This document shows, one piece after another, positions 31,796 through 42,389 of a DNA stretch of 64,000 nt. Origin of the DNA: Brienomyrus brachyistius (lineage: Eukaryota > Chordata > Actinopteri > Osteoglossiformes > Mormyridae); the NCBI RefSeq assembly GCF_023856365.1, contig NW_026042753.1:1-64000 (forward strand), written 5' to 3'. The translations under genes were made by a program, and so were the position numbers. The notes under the pieces were generated by a model. It saw nothing but the letters and a program-made list of their open reading frames with translations. It did not search any database and was not told the DNA's origin. Each line of letters starts with the position of its first letter. Within the stretch, counting starts at the first letter, position 1.

Positions 31796-32639
31796 AGAAA
31801 TTCATCAACATCTAAGTCCTACATTCATGTACAATGCATATTAAATGAATATTTTGTCACTATTAGTTTTGATGTATCATTCTTTGAATGCACTCAATTG
31901 AATCATGGACAGTGGTTCCACATGGAAAAAAATGAATATTCCGAAAAGGAAAAATCCTTCTTCGGTTGATACATTCACTTTGTGTTTCTGAGAATTTTTC
32001 CCCTTGAGTGCCTTGTACAGTATGTCTAGTGTGTTTTTTGGTGTGAATGTGGCCATATCATACAAGGAAAAAACCACTGACTTGTAGTGAACATGTAAAA
32101 CCGCAACATGCAGTGTCATACGTAACTGAAATAAGAAATGCTGGATTGCCTGAGTTGCATGCGTGCATGTTTTTTAATATGGGCAACATGGTTCCCTGAG
32201 ATGCCTCAGTGTTGCTCACCGCCATCTCTAACACACAACCTCACAAACCATCTTAAAACTACTGAAAGAAATAATTGGCTACACTGCAGCTCCACTGTTT
32301 TGTTTGGCACCCCTGCATGTCCCTGCATTGTGTGGGGAAAAAAGCTGAAGGCTGAGGAATGTTACATAACACAGCTAGAATGTAAAAACTCTCTCTGGTG
32401 TAATTCACTGCGTAAAAACCAATGGTCCTAAGTGTGGTGTCTTCTTCATAACACTCCCTGATGTTTGTGTCCGTGACCATGAGATAGGGTGGCTGCTTTT
32501 CTTCCTTGCTTTCCTTGTATTCCTACGTTTCCTCCCCAGCCTTGGTTGGTAGGTCAGGCAGCATCACCTTGTTTTAATAGACCCAGGTGCAATTTATCTT
32601 GAAATTAGACTCAAGTGCAGAAAATGTTCTATCAGAAGT
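31796..32639. other. no gene recognised
   Basis: No supported feature. The minus frame 32119-31877 shows no resemblance. Confidence 0.5.
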
Positions 32640-33425
32640 CTTTGACAATCTCTGAATTACACAGAAATCTGACTTCTTCTGAAGCTGTGAAATTGTTCAT
32701 CTGTATTTGCTGCATTGGTACTTGTTGATGTGCGTGTGCCCTGCTTAAGGAGTAAAGGGGAGATGACATGCAGAGCTAGTTTTCTGTAGTTTATTTTCTT
32801 TGTCTGAATAATAATATTCTCTTCATATAGGAAACCCAGTCTCTGGCTGGAAATTTCTACAATAGAGCCCATTTAGTTATTTCTAGAAAAATATTTAGAG
32901 CCAATGACCTGATGTCATAGTAACACAGGTCACTGTCCGTGGTGCTGAATTCTCTACTTGATGGGCTGGTGCTGAATGAATAGGCCAGGTGTCTGTGTGC
33001 TTCCACTGACTGGCACCCAGACATATAATGACTTTTAACAATGAAGGGGGAAAAGTCCAGACAGAAATTAGTCAACAGTAATTAGTAATCAAATATAGTT
33101 CTCATTTATCATTATGTAAATTTCAAAAACCTTTTTCTGACTATTAATCTGCACGTTGCAATAATTTAATATTAACTAACTTGCTGTAACGTAAAGTGAA
33201 AAACAAGTTTTAAAACTAGCTGTGAAATTTTTGATGCTGTTGACCTGAATGTTGTTGCCAGAGCCTTAGGATACGTCTCTACACATAAGTGAGGGGATGG
33301 ATGCACTATTCTATGGAGGCTTCTGAAGAGAATTATTATCCCAAATTTAAATTGAGAGAGATGATTAATTCCTTTTTAATGCAGTCTGCCTTAAGAGCCC
33401 CTGTTCTGCCGTTGATCTTTTGCAT
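32640..33425 (+). repeat. gag-bearing repeat family, copy C
   Basis: Matches 51580-51750 and then 52745-53410 in the same orientation, for example ctggctggaaatttctacaa at 32844 and 52758, and acacaggtcactgtccgtgg. It ends near gcccctgttctgccgttgat, where copy B continues into an integrase fragment. No open frame is retained. Confidence 0.65.
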
Positions 33426-34879
33426 GGATGCTATCATGTATTAGTTTACTCTATGAAATTTAGTTTGAATTTTGATCACATGTCAAACTAAAGCATTTTG
33501 GACTGGATTCCTGAGTTCTTTTTAACGCTGTTAAGTTACATTTTTATTTCAGCATAATTACAAGTTCCCGCAGGGAAGAAATAAGTCAGTTACTTAATAA
33601 ATGACTATAAAGTAGTTGCTGCAGTATATATTCCATAAATTTACTGAACTGGAGTTTTATGCATCCTTACAAAGTAATAACTGTATGTGTTCTTTAAGTA
33701 TGAAAGAGTTTAGGACATTGTCACCTGCAGTGGACGGCCACGGTCCCCATAATTATAACTTTAGATTATATTTCTGCATGACTGAGTATTCACTGAGTAC
33801 CTGGTAGTGTTGGATGATATTTACGTCTCATATTTACCATTTATGTCAGTCTTCAAAGTGTGTGGATTATTAAGGTTGGTCTTGGTTGTTTTCTCCCTGG
33901 AGAAACAGAAGTTTAATGCCATGATGCCACAGCAGCTCGCCGTTCCTGTCAGTACGGTGGAGGTAAGAGTTTGAAACATTCATCAGCCTGTCAGCTACGC
34001 ATCTCGCCTGGACATGGGACTCAGCTTTTATTCTTCCATAATACCGCTTAAGTACCTCACTCTACTCAATCTCAGTACTGTTTAAGGGTAAATAACTTTT
34101 GTCACTGACTGCCAGAGATTAATGGCAATTAAATGGAAAATATGAAGCAGACATATGAAATACAGTGGGCTGTTTGCAGTAAGTTGGGCTTAGGGTTAGT
34201 AATGGGGCTTTTTCCACTGACTTCTGCTTCTGTGCCCTTTCTTCACACTGCTGTTCAACTGTCCTCTTTATAGGAGGGGAGGAGCAGCGCAAATGCAGCC
34301 GACAGATATAAAGCCATGTGCTGGCAGCAGACGCTTCGCACCCCATAATAGCATATCTGTTTGCTGGTAAGACTGTCTGTGCTGCCGGTCATCTCAGTAA
34401 CCAGGTGAAACTCCCCAGGCAAGATCAGGACAATGTTGTGTTGAGTTTCAGTGAGTTTCCTGTGTGTAAAGCCAGTTTTGGGGTCAATGTGGAGCCTGGT
34501 CCAGTCATGAGCTGGGGAGACGTGACCAAGGCTGCACTGTTACTCTTGTGTGTCTTTTCATTCAAAACTCTTTTTTTTTTTATTTCCCCATAGTGTCCAT
34601 CATCTTGAGCAGCACCGGCTGTCATTTAGCACAAAAGATGCCTGTTCAGTTTTCCATCTGAACAAGGGCCCTCTGGACCCAGGTGTGCACTACATGAGCA
34701 CTTTGTTCCTGACTCCTTATCAGCGTTTACATTTACACTCTCAGCCAGTCTTTAATCTGCAAAGTTACGCTTGGTGAGATTTATACAGACACGAGTAAAG
34801 AGGATTTTTTCACTTTTCCCAAATTCCCTCTAAGTCTGTATTTTTCACCTCTTGAATGCTGGGATTTGTAGGCCCAGCT
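33426..34879. other. no gene recognised
   Basis: Contains an open + frame at 34318-34593 and splice-like signals, but no recognisable family. Confidence 0.4.
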
Positions 34880-35190
34880 CTTCACCATGTATAACAACAT
34901 CACCCTCAACGCTAGAGAAACCAAGGAGCTGATCCTGGACTTTCGCAAACGGATGACTCCCCAAAGTCCTATCTACATCGCAGAGGATGCTGTAGAGGCT
35001 TCAACAGCTTCCAGTTCCTCGGGCACACAGCTTCTCTGGCGGTCAAAGGCATCGTCTTCAGGGTGCTGCCTCAGAAAAGCAAGCAGCACCTTGAGAGACT
35101 CTAGCCACCCAGCACTGTCACTTTTCACCTTCCATCCATCCATCTGCACAAGCATTTCCAGATTTAGAGACAAGTTTCCTCCCCATTGCT
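34880..35190 (+). mobile_element. LINE reverse-transcriptase-region fragment
   Basis: The frame reads LNARETKELILDFRKRMTP, like the LINE segment NxxKTKEMVVDFR, and soon joins LRDSSHPALSLF, which resembles the C-terminal part of the same ORF2 type. The middle is deleted. The clade is uncertain. Confidence 0.5.
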
Positions 35191-35687
35191 GTTAACCAGC
35201 CAGTGACGCTGACATTTCCTCACACTGCCACAGTTACCTCATTTCTGTACTGTTACTGTGTCTGTCTATGCTGGTGCCATTACTTTAATTTTATTTTATA
35301 AGTATTATCACTGGTTATACTGTTGAGGTGGCAACTACAGACAATTTTTCTTTGAATTAATCTAGCGACTATTTTCCCAAGCTGTTGATTCATCAAAACT
35401 ATTATTTTTCCTCCAGAAAATCAGATTGACCGTTTAAGTTAATATTATTTTAAGAACAACACAAACTACGTCATTGCGGGGTTTTAGATAATGGACACTA
35501 TACAGATATTTTTTTCGCCCACCATTCAATAAGCAGATAAGTAACTTGTCTAAAATATTTTAGATTTGTAAGCAGATAAGTAACTTGTCTAAAATATTTA
35601 GATTTGTATTGTGATCCCCAAAAGTTAGTAATCTGTATAAAATCAGTGTATTTTTGTTTTTTAAATTTGATTCTGTAAATCAATGTA
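35191..35687. other. no gene recognised
   Basis: AT-rich. A short local direct repeat (cagataagtaacttgtctaa) occurs at about 35534 and 35573. Confidence 0.5.
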
Positions 35688-36856
35688 CACTGAACAAAAA
35701 TATAAACGCAACACTTTTGTTTTTGCTCCCATTTTTCATGAGATGGACTTAAAGATCTACAATTCATTCCAGATACACAATATTACCATTTCTCTCAAAC
35801 ATTTCTCACAAATCAGTCTAAATGTGTGATAGTGAGCACTTCTGCTTTGCTGAGATAATCCATCCCACCTCACAGGTGTGCCACATCAAGATGCTGATCT
35901 GACATCATGGGTAGTGCACAGGTGTACCTTATACTGCCCACAATAAAAGGCCACCCTGGAATGTGCAGTTTTGTCTCACAGCAAAATGCCACAGATGCCA
36001 CAAGCATTGAGGGAGCGTGCAATTGGCATGCTGACAGCAGGAATGTCAACCAGATCTGTTGCTCGTGCATTGAATGTTCATTTCTCAACCATAAGCCGTC
36101 TCCAAAGGCGTTTCAGAGAATATGGCAGTACATCCAACCGGCCTCACAACCGCAGACCACGTGTAACCACACCAGCCCAGGACCTCCACATCCAGCAGGT
36201 TCACCTCCAAGATCGTCTGAGACCAGCCACTCAGACAGATAATGCACGGCCCCATGTTGCAAGGATCTGTACACAGTTCTTGGAAGCTGAAAATGTCCCA
36301 GTTCTTGCATGGCCAGCATACTCACCGGACATGTCACCCGTTGAGCATGTTTGGGATGTGCTTGACCGGCGTATACGACAGCGTGTACCAGTTCCCACTA
36401 ATATCCAACAACTTCGCACAGCCATTGAAGAGGAGTGGACCAACATTCCACAGGCCACAATTGACAATCTGATAAACTCTATGCGAAGAAGATGTGTTGC
36501 ATTGCATGAGGCAAATGGTGGTCACACCAGATACTGACCGGTTCTGAGTCCCCAGACCCCCAATAAAGCAAAAAACTGCACATTCCAGGGTGGCCTTTTA
36601 TTGTGGGCAGTATAAGGTACACCTGTGCACTACCCATGATGTCAGATCAGCATCTTGATGTGGCACACCTGTGAGGTGGGATGGATTATCTCAGCAAAGC
36701 AGAAGTGCTCACTATCACACATTTAGACTGATTTGTGAGAAATGTTTGAGAGAAATGGTAATATTGTGTATCTGGAATGAATTGTAGGTCTTTAAGTCCA
36801 TCTCATGAAAAATGGGAGCAGAAACAAGAGTGTTGCGTTTATATTTTTGTTCAGTA
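35688..36856 (+). mobile_element. Tc1-like transposon with 285-bp terminal inverted repeats
   Basis: The element is flanked by TA dinucleotides (35686-35687 and 36857-36858). The left arm 35688-35972 and right arm 36572-36856 are near-perfect reverse complements, starting CACTGAACAAAAATATAAAC and, on the other strand, TACTGAACAAAAATATAAAC. The body carries a shortened transposase frame. The close match of the arms suggests recent activity or in-trans mobilisation. Confidence 0.9.
35971..36537 (+). CDS. internally deleted Tc1-like transposase, 188 codons
   Basis: The N-terminal part has the helix-turn-helix region (LRERAIGMLTAGMSTRSVAR, then NVHFSTISRLQRRF) and a basic hook (NRRPRVT). After QDRLRPATQTD the frame jumps to NARPHVARICTQFL and continues to YSPDMSPVEHVWDVLDRRIR. 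Tc1 transposases are usually about 340 residues. Roughly 150 are missing, including the first catalytic aspartate, while the second and third acidic positions remain. The deletion keeps the frame open to a natural stop. It cannot be catalytic but could still bind the inverted repeats. Confidence 0.8.
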   Translation: MSHSKMPQMPQALRERAIGMLTAGMSTRSVARALNVHFSTISRLQRRFREYGSTSNRPHNRRPRVTTPAQDLHIQQVHLQDRLRPATQTDNARPHVARICTQFLEAENVPVLAWPAYSPDMSPVEHVWDVLDRRIRQRVPVPTNIQQLRTAIEEEWTNIPQATIDNLINSMRRRCVALHEANGGHTRY

Positions 36857-37971
36857 TAGAATAAGCCCAGATTTATGTTTATTCAGTGGAGATAAGTACA
36901 ACCTCTAAAGATAGGCCTACACCCGTTTTGGCAGTGTCTCCGGATCCCATGACAAATAATGCCTTCAGTACATCCTCCTCAACCCACACTGAAAGCAGAA
37001 GTGCTATGGGCTTTGCAAACGGTTTGCCGACATCACTCCTATACGTCCAATGATGACATTCACACCGTCTCCAGGGTGATGTTCCCTGACTCGCAGGGTC
37101 ACTTGTGGTAAAGATAAAACCGCTTTTCTTGCGCGATTTGGACTCGCTCCATATATTAAAAGGGAGCTTCGTTGTCATGTTTGACGTAAGTATGAACAGG
37201 ACCATCAAAAGAAAACAACTGGATGTGCATGTCAGGTATTGGGTGAATTATGAGAATGGCTCTCGAGTGCAGTCCTGGTTCTGGGATCACAGTACATGAG
37301 CCACTCCACCGCTGAAGACTTACTGGAGAAGTTTAAGGTAAGCCATTCAATAACATTTAAACTCATTAACGAACCCATGATTTTTAAATATCCATGGTTT
37401 ATCTTTACATGTGTTTAAATGGGAGAACCATATTTATTGGTAAGCATATTTTAAAGATTTTATTGCTGCTTCATGGCTTTTGCTGCAAAAAAAATAGTTC
37501 ATTGAGGAAATAGAATGTTTAAGTGTTGTGTAGCAACATGTACAGCTGTTGTACAGGCAAAAACTCTGGCTCAGTCCAAAGGAGGTGGATATAGGAATGG
37601 CTGTCATCAAGGTGGGACTTCTGTGAATTCACTGGTATCTTTACATACAAATGTATCAAACAATTGTGAAGTAAAAAATATGTGAATAACATGGAGTTTG
37701 AGCTGGTTTGATATGTACAGCTGAGGTAGTGTTAACCTTGGGCTGAGTGTGCAGAAAGATTCTGGAAATTTGACAAACCATCTTTTTGTCAGAGACAGTC
37801 AGGAGCCAAAGGCAGTGGAAGTGACCTTGGTGTCCTTCAGATTAAAAAAAATTGCCAGATTGTGCTCTCAAAAATGTGCAAAAAGGCCTTGGATAAATGC
37901 CCTCTGAAGTACTCGATTGTACATGAGATGACGTGCTTGGACCCAAACAAAATGCACACCAGCCAGATAAC

Positions 37972-38258
37972 TGTCATGCCCGGCTCGTCCGCTCCTCGTG
38001 TGTGCCACGCCCCCTAATTACCCACGTGTGATTTCCTGATCCTGCCCAGTCGTGTCTTGTTTCCTGCTGCCTTGTTCTGTGTATTTAAGTCCTGGTCTCC
38101 CCAGTTTGCTTTGTCTGTCATTAATGTCTGATGTTCGTAAGCGTGAGCTGTTTCCCGGTCCCTGTCCTCGTATTAAACTCCCGTTTGCCCCGTATTCCTG
38201 CTTCCTGCTTGCCTGCTTGCCCGCACGATCGCCGCTTCACCCGTACCCGATCGTGACA
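37972..38258 (+). repeat. left LTR (287 bp)
   Basis: Has the TG...CA ends typical of LTRs. A TATA-like TATTTAA lies at 38082-38088 and a poly(A)-type ATTAAA at 38172-38177. The sequence is identical by reading to 40841-41127. Confidence 0.92.
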
Positions 38259-38260
38259 GA

Positions 38261-40069
38261 ATGACAGACCACAAAAGGAAAGGCCCCCGGAGAAGGAGGA
38301 GAGGACCGGAGGAGACGATCCGCCTGGGAGCCTGTTCGCTCTCCCGGCTATGGATCACTTCGGAGGAGAATGAGAGGGAAGTACCCGCTCTACCTCCAGC
38401 CCGGAAGCTGACCACACACTACCCCGATCCCGTGTGGAAGTACTGGCTCTCCAGTGAGGATGAGGACGAGGAGCCCTTCCTCTACCCTTACCCGGAGCCG
38501 ATCCTTTCACCGCCTGTTTCTCAGGACATCGCACCACCTCTCGCCGCCGCTGGGCGCCGGAGAAGGAGGAGGAGACCGGCGATTGCCTGTCCCGAGGAGC
38601 TCCCTCCGTTAACGCCCACGGACACACAGCTCTCTCCCCCTGCAGTAACCACCCCGGAGGCGCTGCCCGCGCCTCACTTAGGGAAGCCGGTGAACTGCGC
38701 CTCCCAGTTCTTTGCCCTCCAGGGGTTGTTCTGGAGGATCTGGGGGGAACTGGTCCCTCCAGTAAGTCCGGAGGTAGCGGGGCTAGCGGAGCGACTCCAG
38801 AGGAGCTTTGCAGCATTTACTCCCGCTTCCGACCCCGAGGAGCTGGTGAGTATGGCAGAGGACGTGCGGCAGCTCTTACTGCTCCAGAGGGCTGCAGTCC
38901 CCGCTCCCGTGCAGCCGCCATTGGCGGCGGACCCCGCTCCCGTGCAGCCGCCATTGCCGGCGGACCCCGCTCCCGTGCAGCCGCCATTGGCGGCGGACCC
39001 CGCTCCCGTGCAGCCGCCATTGCCGGCGGACCCCGCTCCCGTGCAGCCGCCGCCGCCTGCGCAGCCGCCTTCGCTGCCCCCACTGCAGCCACCTGCAGCT
39101 CCAGGGCAGGCGCCCCCACTGCAGCCACCTGCAGCTTCAGGGCAGGCGCCCCCACTGCAGCCACCTGCAGCTCCAGGGCAGGCGCCCCCACTGCAGCCAC
39201 CTGCAGCTCCAGGGCAGGCGCCCCCACTGCAGCCAGCTCCTGTTCCTGACCGCGTTCCTGTTCCTGACCGCGTTCCAGTTCCTGACCGCGCTCCAGTTCC
39301 TGCAGAGGCGCCCCCTCTGCAGCCGCCTGCTGCAGCTCCCGGGCAGGCGCCCCCTCTGCAGCCGCCTGCTGCAGCTCCCGGGCAGGCGCCCCCTCTGCAG
39401 CCGCCTGCTGCAGCTCCCGGGCAGGCGCCCCCTCTGCAGCCGCCTGCTGCAGCTCCCGGGCAGGCGCCCCCTCTGCAGCCAGCTCCTGTTCCTGACCGCG
39501 CTCCAGTTCCTGACCGCGCTCCAGTTCCTGCAGAGGCGCCCCCTCTGCAGCCGCCTGCTGCAGCTCCCGGGCCGGCGCCCCCACTGCAGCCACCTCCAGT
39601 TCCTGACCGTGCTGCAGCTCCCGGGCAGGCGCCCCCACTGCAGCCACCTCCAGTTCCTGACCGCGCTCCAGTTCCTGACCGCGCTCCAGTTCCTGACCGC
39701 GCTCCAGTTCCTGACCGCGCTCCAGTTCCTGCAGAGGCGCCCCCTCTGCAGCCGCCTGCTGCAGCTCCAGGGCAGGCGCCCCCTCTGCAGCCGCCTGCTG
39801 CAGCTCCAGGGCAGGCGCCCCCACTGCAGCCGCCTGCTGCAGCTCCAGGGCAGGCGCCCCCTGACCGCGCTCCAAGTCCTGACCGCGCTCCAGCGGCTCC
39901 CGGGCCAGCTGACCGCGCTCCAGTCCCTGACCGCGCTCCAGTCCCTGACCGCGCTCCAGAGGCGCCCCCTCCGCCTGCAGCAGCTCCAGCTCCTGTCCCT
40001 TCTCCTCCAGTGACTTTGTCTCTCTCACCCCGGCGAATTCGACCCCGACCTGGGGTCTGTGTCCCGTAA
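38261..40069 (+). CDS. novel Arg/Pro-rich repetitive protein of an LTR element, 602 codons
   Basis: Starts at an ATG two bases after the left LTR. The first ~210 residues are unique: a basic start (MTDHKRKGPRRRRRG), an acidic patch (SSEDEDEEPFL), a second basic run (GRRRRRRRP), and a helix-prone stretch of about 70 residues (FFALQGLFWRIWGELVPPV through AEDVRQLLLLQRA). The remainder is repeats: about four APVQPPLAAD-type units, then PPLQPPAAPGQA units, PPLQPPAAAPGQA units, and runs of PVPDRA. It ends about RPRPGVCVP. The order of basic, helical and proline-rich parts recalls a structural gag-like protein, but no gag family was recognised. The antisense frames at 40260-38674 and 40082-38817 are products of GC-rich repetition. 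Confidence 0.6.
   Translation: MTDHKRKGPRRRRRGPEETIRLGACSLSRLWITSEENEREVPALPPARKLTTHYPDPVWKYWLSSEDEDEEPFLYPYPEPILSPPVSQDIAPPLAAAGRRRRRRRPAIACPEELPPLTPTDTQLSPPAVTTPEALPAPHLGKPVNCASQFFALQGLFWRIWGELVPPVSPEVAGLAERLQRSFAAFTPASDPEELVSMAEDVRQLLLLQRAAVPAPVQPPLAADPAPVQPPLPADPAPVQPPLAADPAPVQPPLPADPAPVQPPPPAQPPSLPPLQPPAAPGQAPPLQPPAASGQAPPLQPPAAPGQAPPLQPPAAPGQAPPLQPAPVPDRVPVPDRVPVPDRAPVPAEAPPLQPPAAAPGQAPPLQPPAAAPGQAPPLQPPAAAPGQAPPLQPPAAAPGQAPPLQPAPVPDRAPVPDRAPVPAEAPPLQPPAAAPGPAPPLQPPPVPDRAAAPGQAPPLQPPPVPDRAPVPDRAPVPDRAPVPDRAPVPAEAPPLQPPAAAPGQAPPLQPPAAAPGQAPPLQPPAAAPGQAPPDRAPSPDRAPAAPGPADRAPVPDRAPVPDRAPEAPPPPAAAPAPVPSPPVTLSLSPRRIRPRPGVCVP
38900..39990 (+). repeat. nested minisatellites inside the LTR-element ORF
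   Basis: Four 33-bp units from about 38908 alternate ttggcggcg and ttgccggcg. About four 36-bp units follow (ctccagggcaggcgccccca), then five or more 39-bp units with ctcccgggcaggcgccccct, and several 18-bp units (gttcctgaccgcgctcca) in three separate clusters. All periods are multiples of three, so the frame survives unit gain or loss. Confidence 0.9.
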
Positions 40070-40826
40070 AGGGAGGGGACACAGACGCAGGGCTGGGGTC
40101 CCGCCCGCCCTGCCCCCTGGCTCGCCCTGCCTCGCCTGCGCTGGGGCTCGGTTGGCGCCTGCGGGTCCCTCTCCGGTGCCTCGTCGCCCTGCCTCGCTCC
40201 CCTCTCCGGGTCCTGGTCGGTCGCCTGCGGGGCCCCTACCTCCGGCCCTCCCCCGGACATCGCCGCCTGCTGCGGCTCCCCCCTCCTCCGTGCCTTCGCC
40301 CTGGCCCCTTCCAGCTCCCTCGTCCCCTTCCCTGGTGCTCCCTCCTGCTCCCTCCCTGGCCCCTCCGCGGGTCCCTCGCCCTGTCTCCTCTGCCCCTTCT
40401 CGGTCCCCTCCGGCTCCGGCCTCCCGGCCGCCTGCGGCCCCTCCGGCTACCGCCCGTCGCCCGCTGGGGCTCCCACGGGCTCCCCTTTGTTCCCCCGCCT
40501 TCTCTCCCTTCTCTCCTGCCCTGGTCCCTCCTTTGTTTGCTCCTCCTCCTGTCTTTCCTCCTTTCTCCATTCCTGGTTTCCCGTCGTTCCCTCCCGTCAC
40601 TCCCGCTCCTTGTGTTCCGCCTGTTCCCTCTGTTTCTCCCTTCCTGATCTGTCTGTCTGCCTTCCCATCCCTTTGTCAGCTCTTGTCGCACGTCTTGTCC
40701 CTGGCTTTGTTTTGTGCTTCGGTCCTGTTTCCCGTCGTGCGTAAATTCTGTTCTTGTTTTCCAGGTCCTGTTCTGCCTCGTCCCGTCCGTCGCCCCCTTC
40801 CTTGGCGCGCCCGGTGTAGCGCGCCT
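40070..40826 (+). other. pyrimidine-rich 3' interior of the LTR element
   Basis: C- and T-rich sequence between the ORF stop and the G tract. An overlapping + frame (40059-40886) is open, but it is low-complexity and runs into the LTR, so it is not called as a gene. Confidence 0.5.
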
Positions 40827-40840
40827 TTGGGGGGGGGTTC

Positions 40841-41127
40841 TGTCATGCCCGGCTCGTCCGCTCCTCGTGTGTGCCACGCCCCCTAATTACCCACGTGTGA
40901 TTTCCTGATCCTGCCCAGTCGTGTCTTGTTTCCTGCTGCCTTGTTCTGTGTATTTAAGTCCTGGTCTCCCCAGTTTGCTTTGTCTGTCATTAATGTCTGA
41001 TGTTCGTAAGCGTGAGCTGTTTCCCGGTCCCTGTCCTCGTATTAAACTCCCGTTTGCCCCGTATTCCTGCTTCCTGCTTGCCTGCTTGCCCGCACGATCG
41101 CCGCTTCACCCGTACCCGATCGTGACA
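40841..41127 (+). repeat. right LTR (287 bp)
   Basis: Identical by reading to the left LTR and followed directly by the ATAAC target duplication. Confidence 0.92.
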
Positions 41128-41284
41128 ATAACTGCCAGCAGAAAAGGAGAAATCTCATGCAGAAGTTTGCGCAGGAGAATCGGTTGGCAGGCAGGATATC
41201 TGCTGGTAAATCATAGGATAAGAATAGGATAGTTCAGAATATTATTTTTAAATTATGCTTTTCTTTTTTCACATCTAACTGAAT

Positions 41285-41594
41285 CAGGGACGGATTACAA
41301 ACCGGGTTAGCGGGGCCGCTGCCCAGGGGCCCTTGGGGTGCAGGGGGCCCGTGGGCCCCAAGCCCAAAACAATTTGCAACGCTTATCAGCAATGTATTTT
41401 CGTTTGTCTATTTTAGAGGGCCTACATTCTTTGATCCTCTGCCTACAAGGTCCCCTGACCCTATAGGGAGGGTGTTTGGCTGCCAAGGGCCCTTGACTTG
41501 TGGTGGTTGTGGTGGTGGTGCAGGTGGTGGTGGTGGGGGGGGGGCCTCGCGAACGTTTTACCCAGGGGCCCACACAACCCATAATCCGTCCCTG
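41285..41594. mobile_element. hAT-type non-autonomous element with 8-bp target duplication
   Basis: Ends are CAGGGACGGATTA and its mirror TAATCCGTCCCTG. The 8-bp duplication AACTGAAT lies at 41277-41284 and 41595-41602. It contains G-rich and GGT-repeat sequence (about 41500-41550) and no coding frame. It sits in an intron of the decayed hAT-like gene. Confidence 0.88.
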
Positions 41595-42389
41595 AACTGA
41601 ATAGTGTTAACACGTAGATTTTAGCAGTATTTAGAAGACCGACTCTTGGTGTTTGAAAAGAAGCATCAGCCCAGTTATATTTTCTTTGATGAGCCTAGAG
41701 ATATCTCAAGATTAAATTAAAATGATTGCACATTTATGGTATCATAGGAAAATTGGGTTATAAATCACTTTCCTATTCTACATGTGATTCTGTGTATTGA
41801 CATTGTTGATCTGCATCTAATCTACTGTAATTAATGTAATTACAGGTGATGCAATATCCCAGCAGTCTGATAATCACCTGCACAATGAGGCAAAAGGCTT
41901 GGATTTTATATCCTTCATTCCTTCAGCACCATCCAAAGTTGATGTCTTTTTACATCAAAAAGTTAGTGGGCCTTATCCTGACCTCTGGATGTTCTGCAAG
42001 AACTTGCTGCTGCTGTCCTATGGGCAAGCCGAAGTGGAACGAATAGAGGTGGAGACCTGCAACTTATCAGAGGAAACAGTTGTTGCACAGAGGCTTATAT
42101 GCGACCATGTCAGAGTGTGTGGGGGAGCAACCAAAGCGCCTCTGACCAAAGGTGAAAGATGAGCGAAAAGCAAAAAAGAAAACTTGAGGAACTCAAGAGG
42201 AAGAGAGTCTCACTGGAAAGTGTATGTGAGAGTTTACAAAAGGATGCTGAGCACATGGCAGAGGAAGCAGAGAGTGCTGCTGGAACCAAAAGGGCAACAT
42301 TACTTACCAAGTCCAATACTCTGAGCCGACGAGCGAAGGAGGAGAAAGAGCAGTTGGTGGTCTTAAATGCAGATACTGAAGAATAGGCT

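Larger units (their letters stand above)
37972..41127 (+). mobile_element. young non-autonomous LTR retroelement with proline-rich ORF
   Basis: Two LTRs (37972-38258 and 40841-41127), both 287 bp, read as identical and each begin TGTCATGCCC and end ATCGTGACA. The 5-bp target duplication ATAAC lies at 37967-37971 and 41128-41132. A G-rich, polypurine-like tract (ttgggggggggttc) directly precedes the right LTR. The 2.6-kb interior has no reverse transcriptase, protease, integrase or zinc-knuckle sequence. It has one long + frame at 38261-40069 and a pyrimidine-rich 3' part. No obvious tRNA primer site follows the left LTR. Related solo LTRs lie at 59085-59361 and 50051-50315. Confidence 0.9.
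36890..42386 (+). pseudogene. hAT-like (DUF4371-type) gene copy, decayed and split by an LTR element
   Basis: Exon-like pieces read in order. From about 36890 to 37337 the segments include KTAFLARFGLAPYIKRELR, VVMFDVSMNRTIKRKQLDVH and a terminal LLEKFK|gtaag. From 37796 to 37971 are CPLKYSIVHEMTCLDP and related text. The exon continues after the LTR element from 41133 to about 41204 (KFAQENRLAGRISAG, gtaaat). From 41846 to 42386, NLLLLSYGQAEVER and VETCNLSEETVVAQRL are followed by a basic coiled-coil end (about 42159-42386). The family is a multi-copy fish protein with a hAT-type dimerisation region. Decay includes frame breaks in the first piece, a frameshift after the LTR, and loss of about six residues between AEVER and VETCN. 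No TIR pair for an autonomous element was found. Confidence 0.6.

Noticed and set aside
38674..40260. 528-codon minus-strand open frame and the 421-codon frame at 38817-40082
   Set aside because: Both are antisense shadows of GC-rich repeats whose periods are multiples of three, which keeps several frames open. They lack non-repetitive support and run opposite to the LTR element.
40059..40886. 275-codon + frame in the 3' part of the LTR element
   Set aside because: Pyrimidine-rich low-complexity sequence that overlaps the ORF end and runs into the right LTR. No domain was seen.
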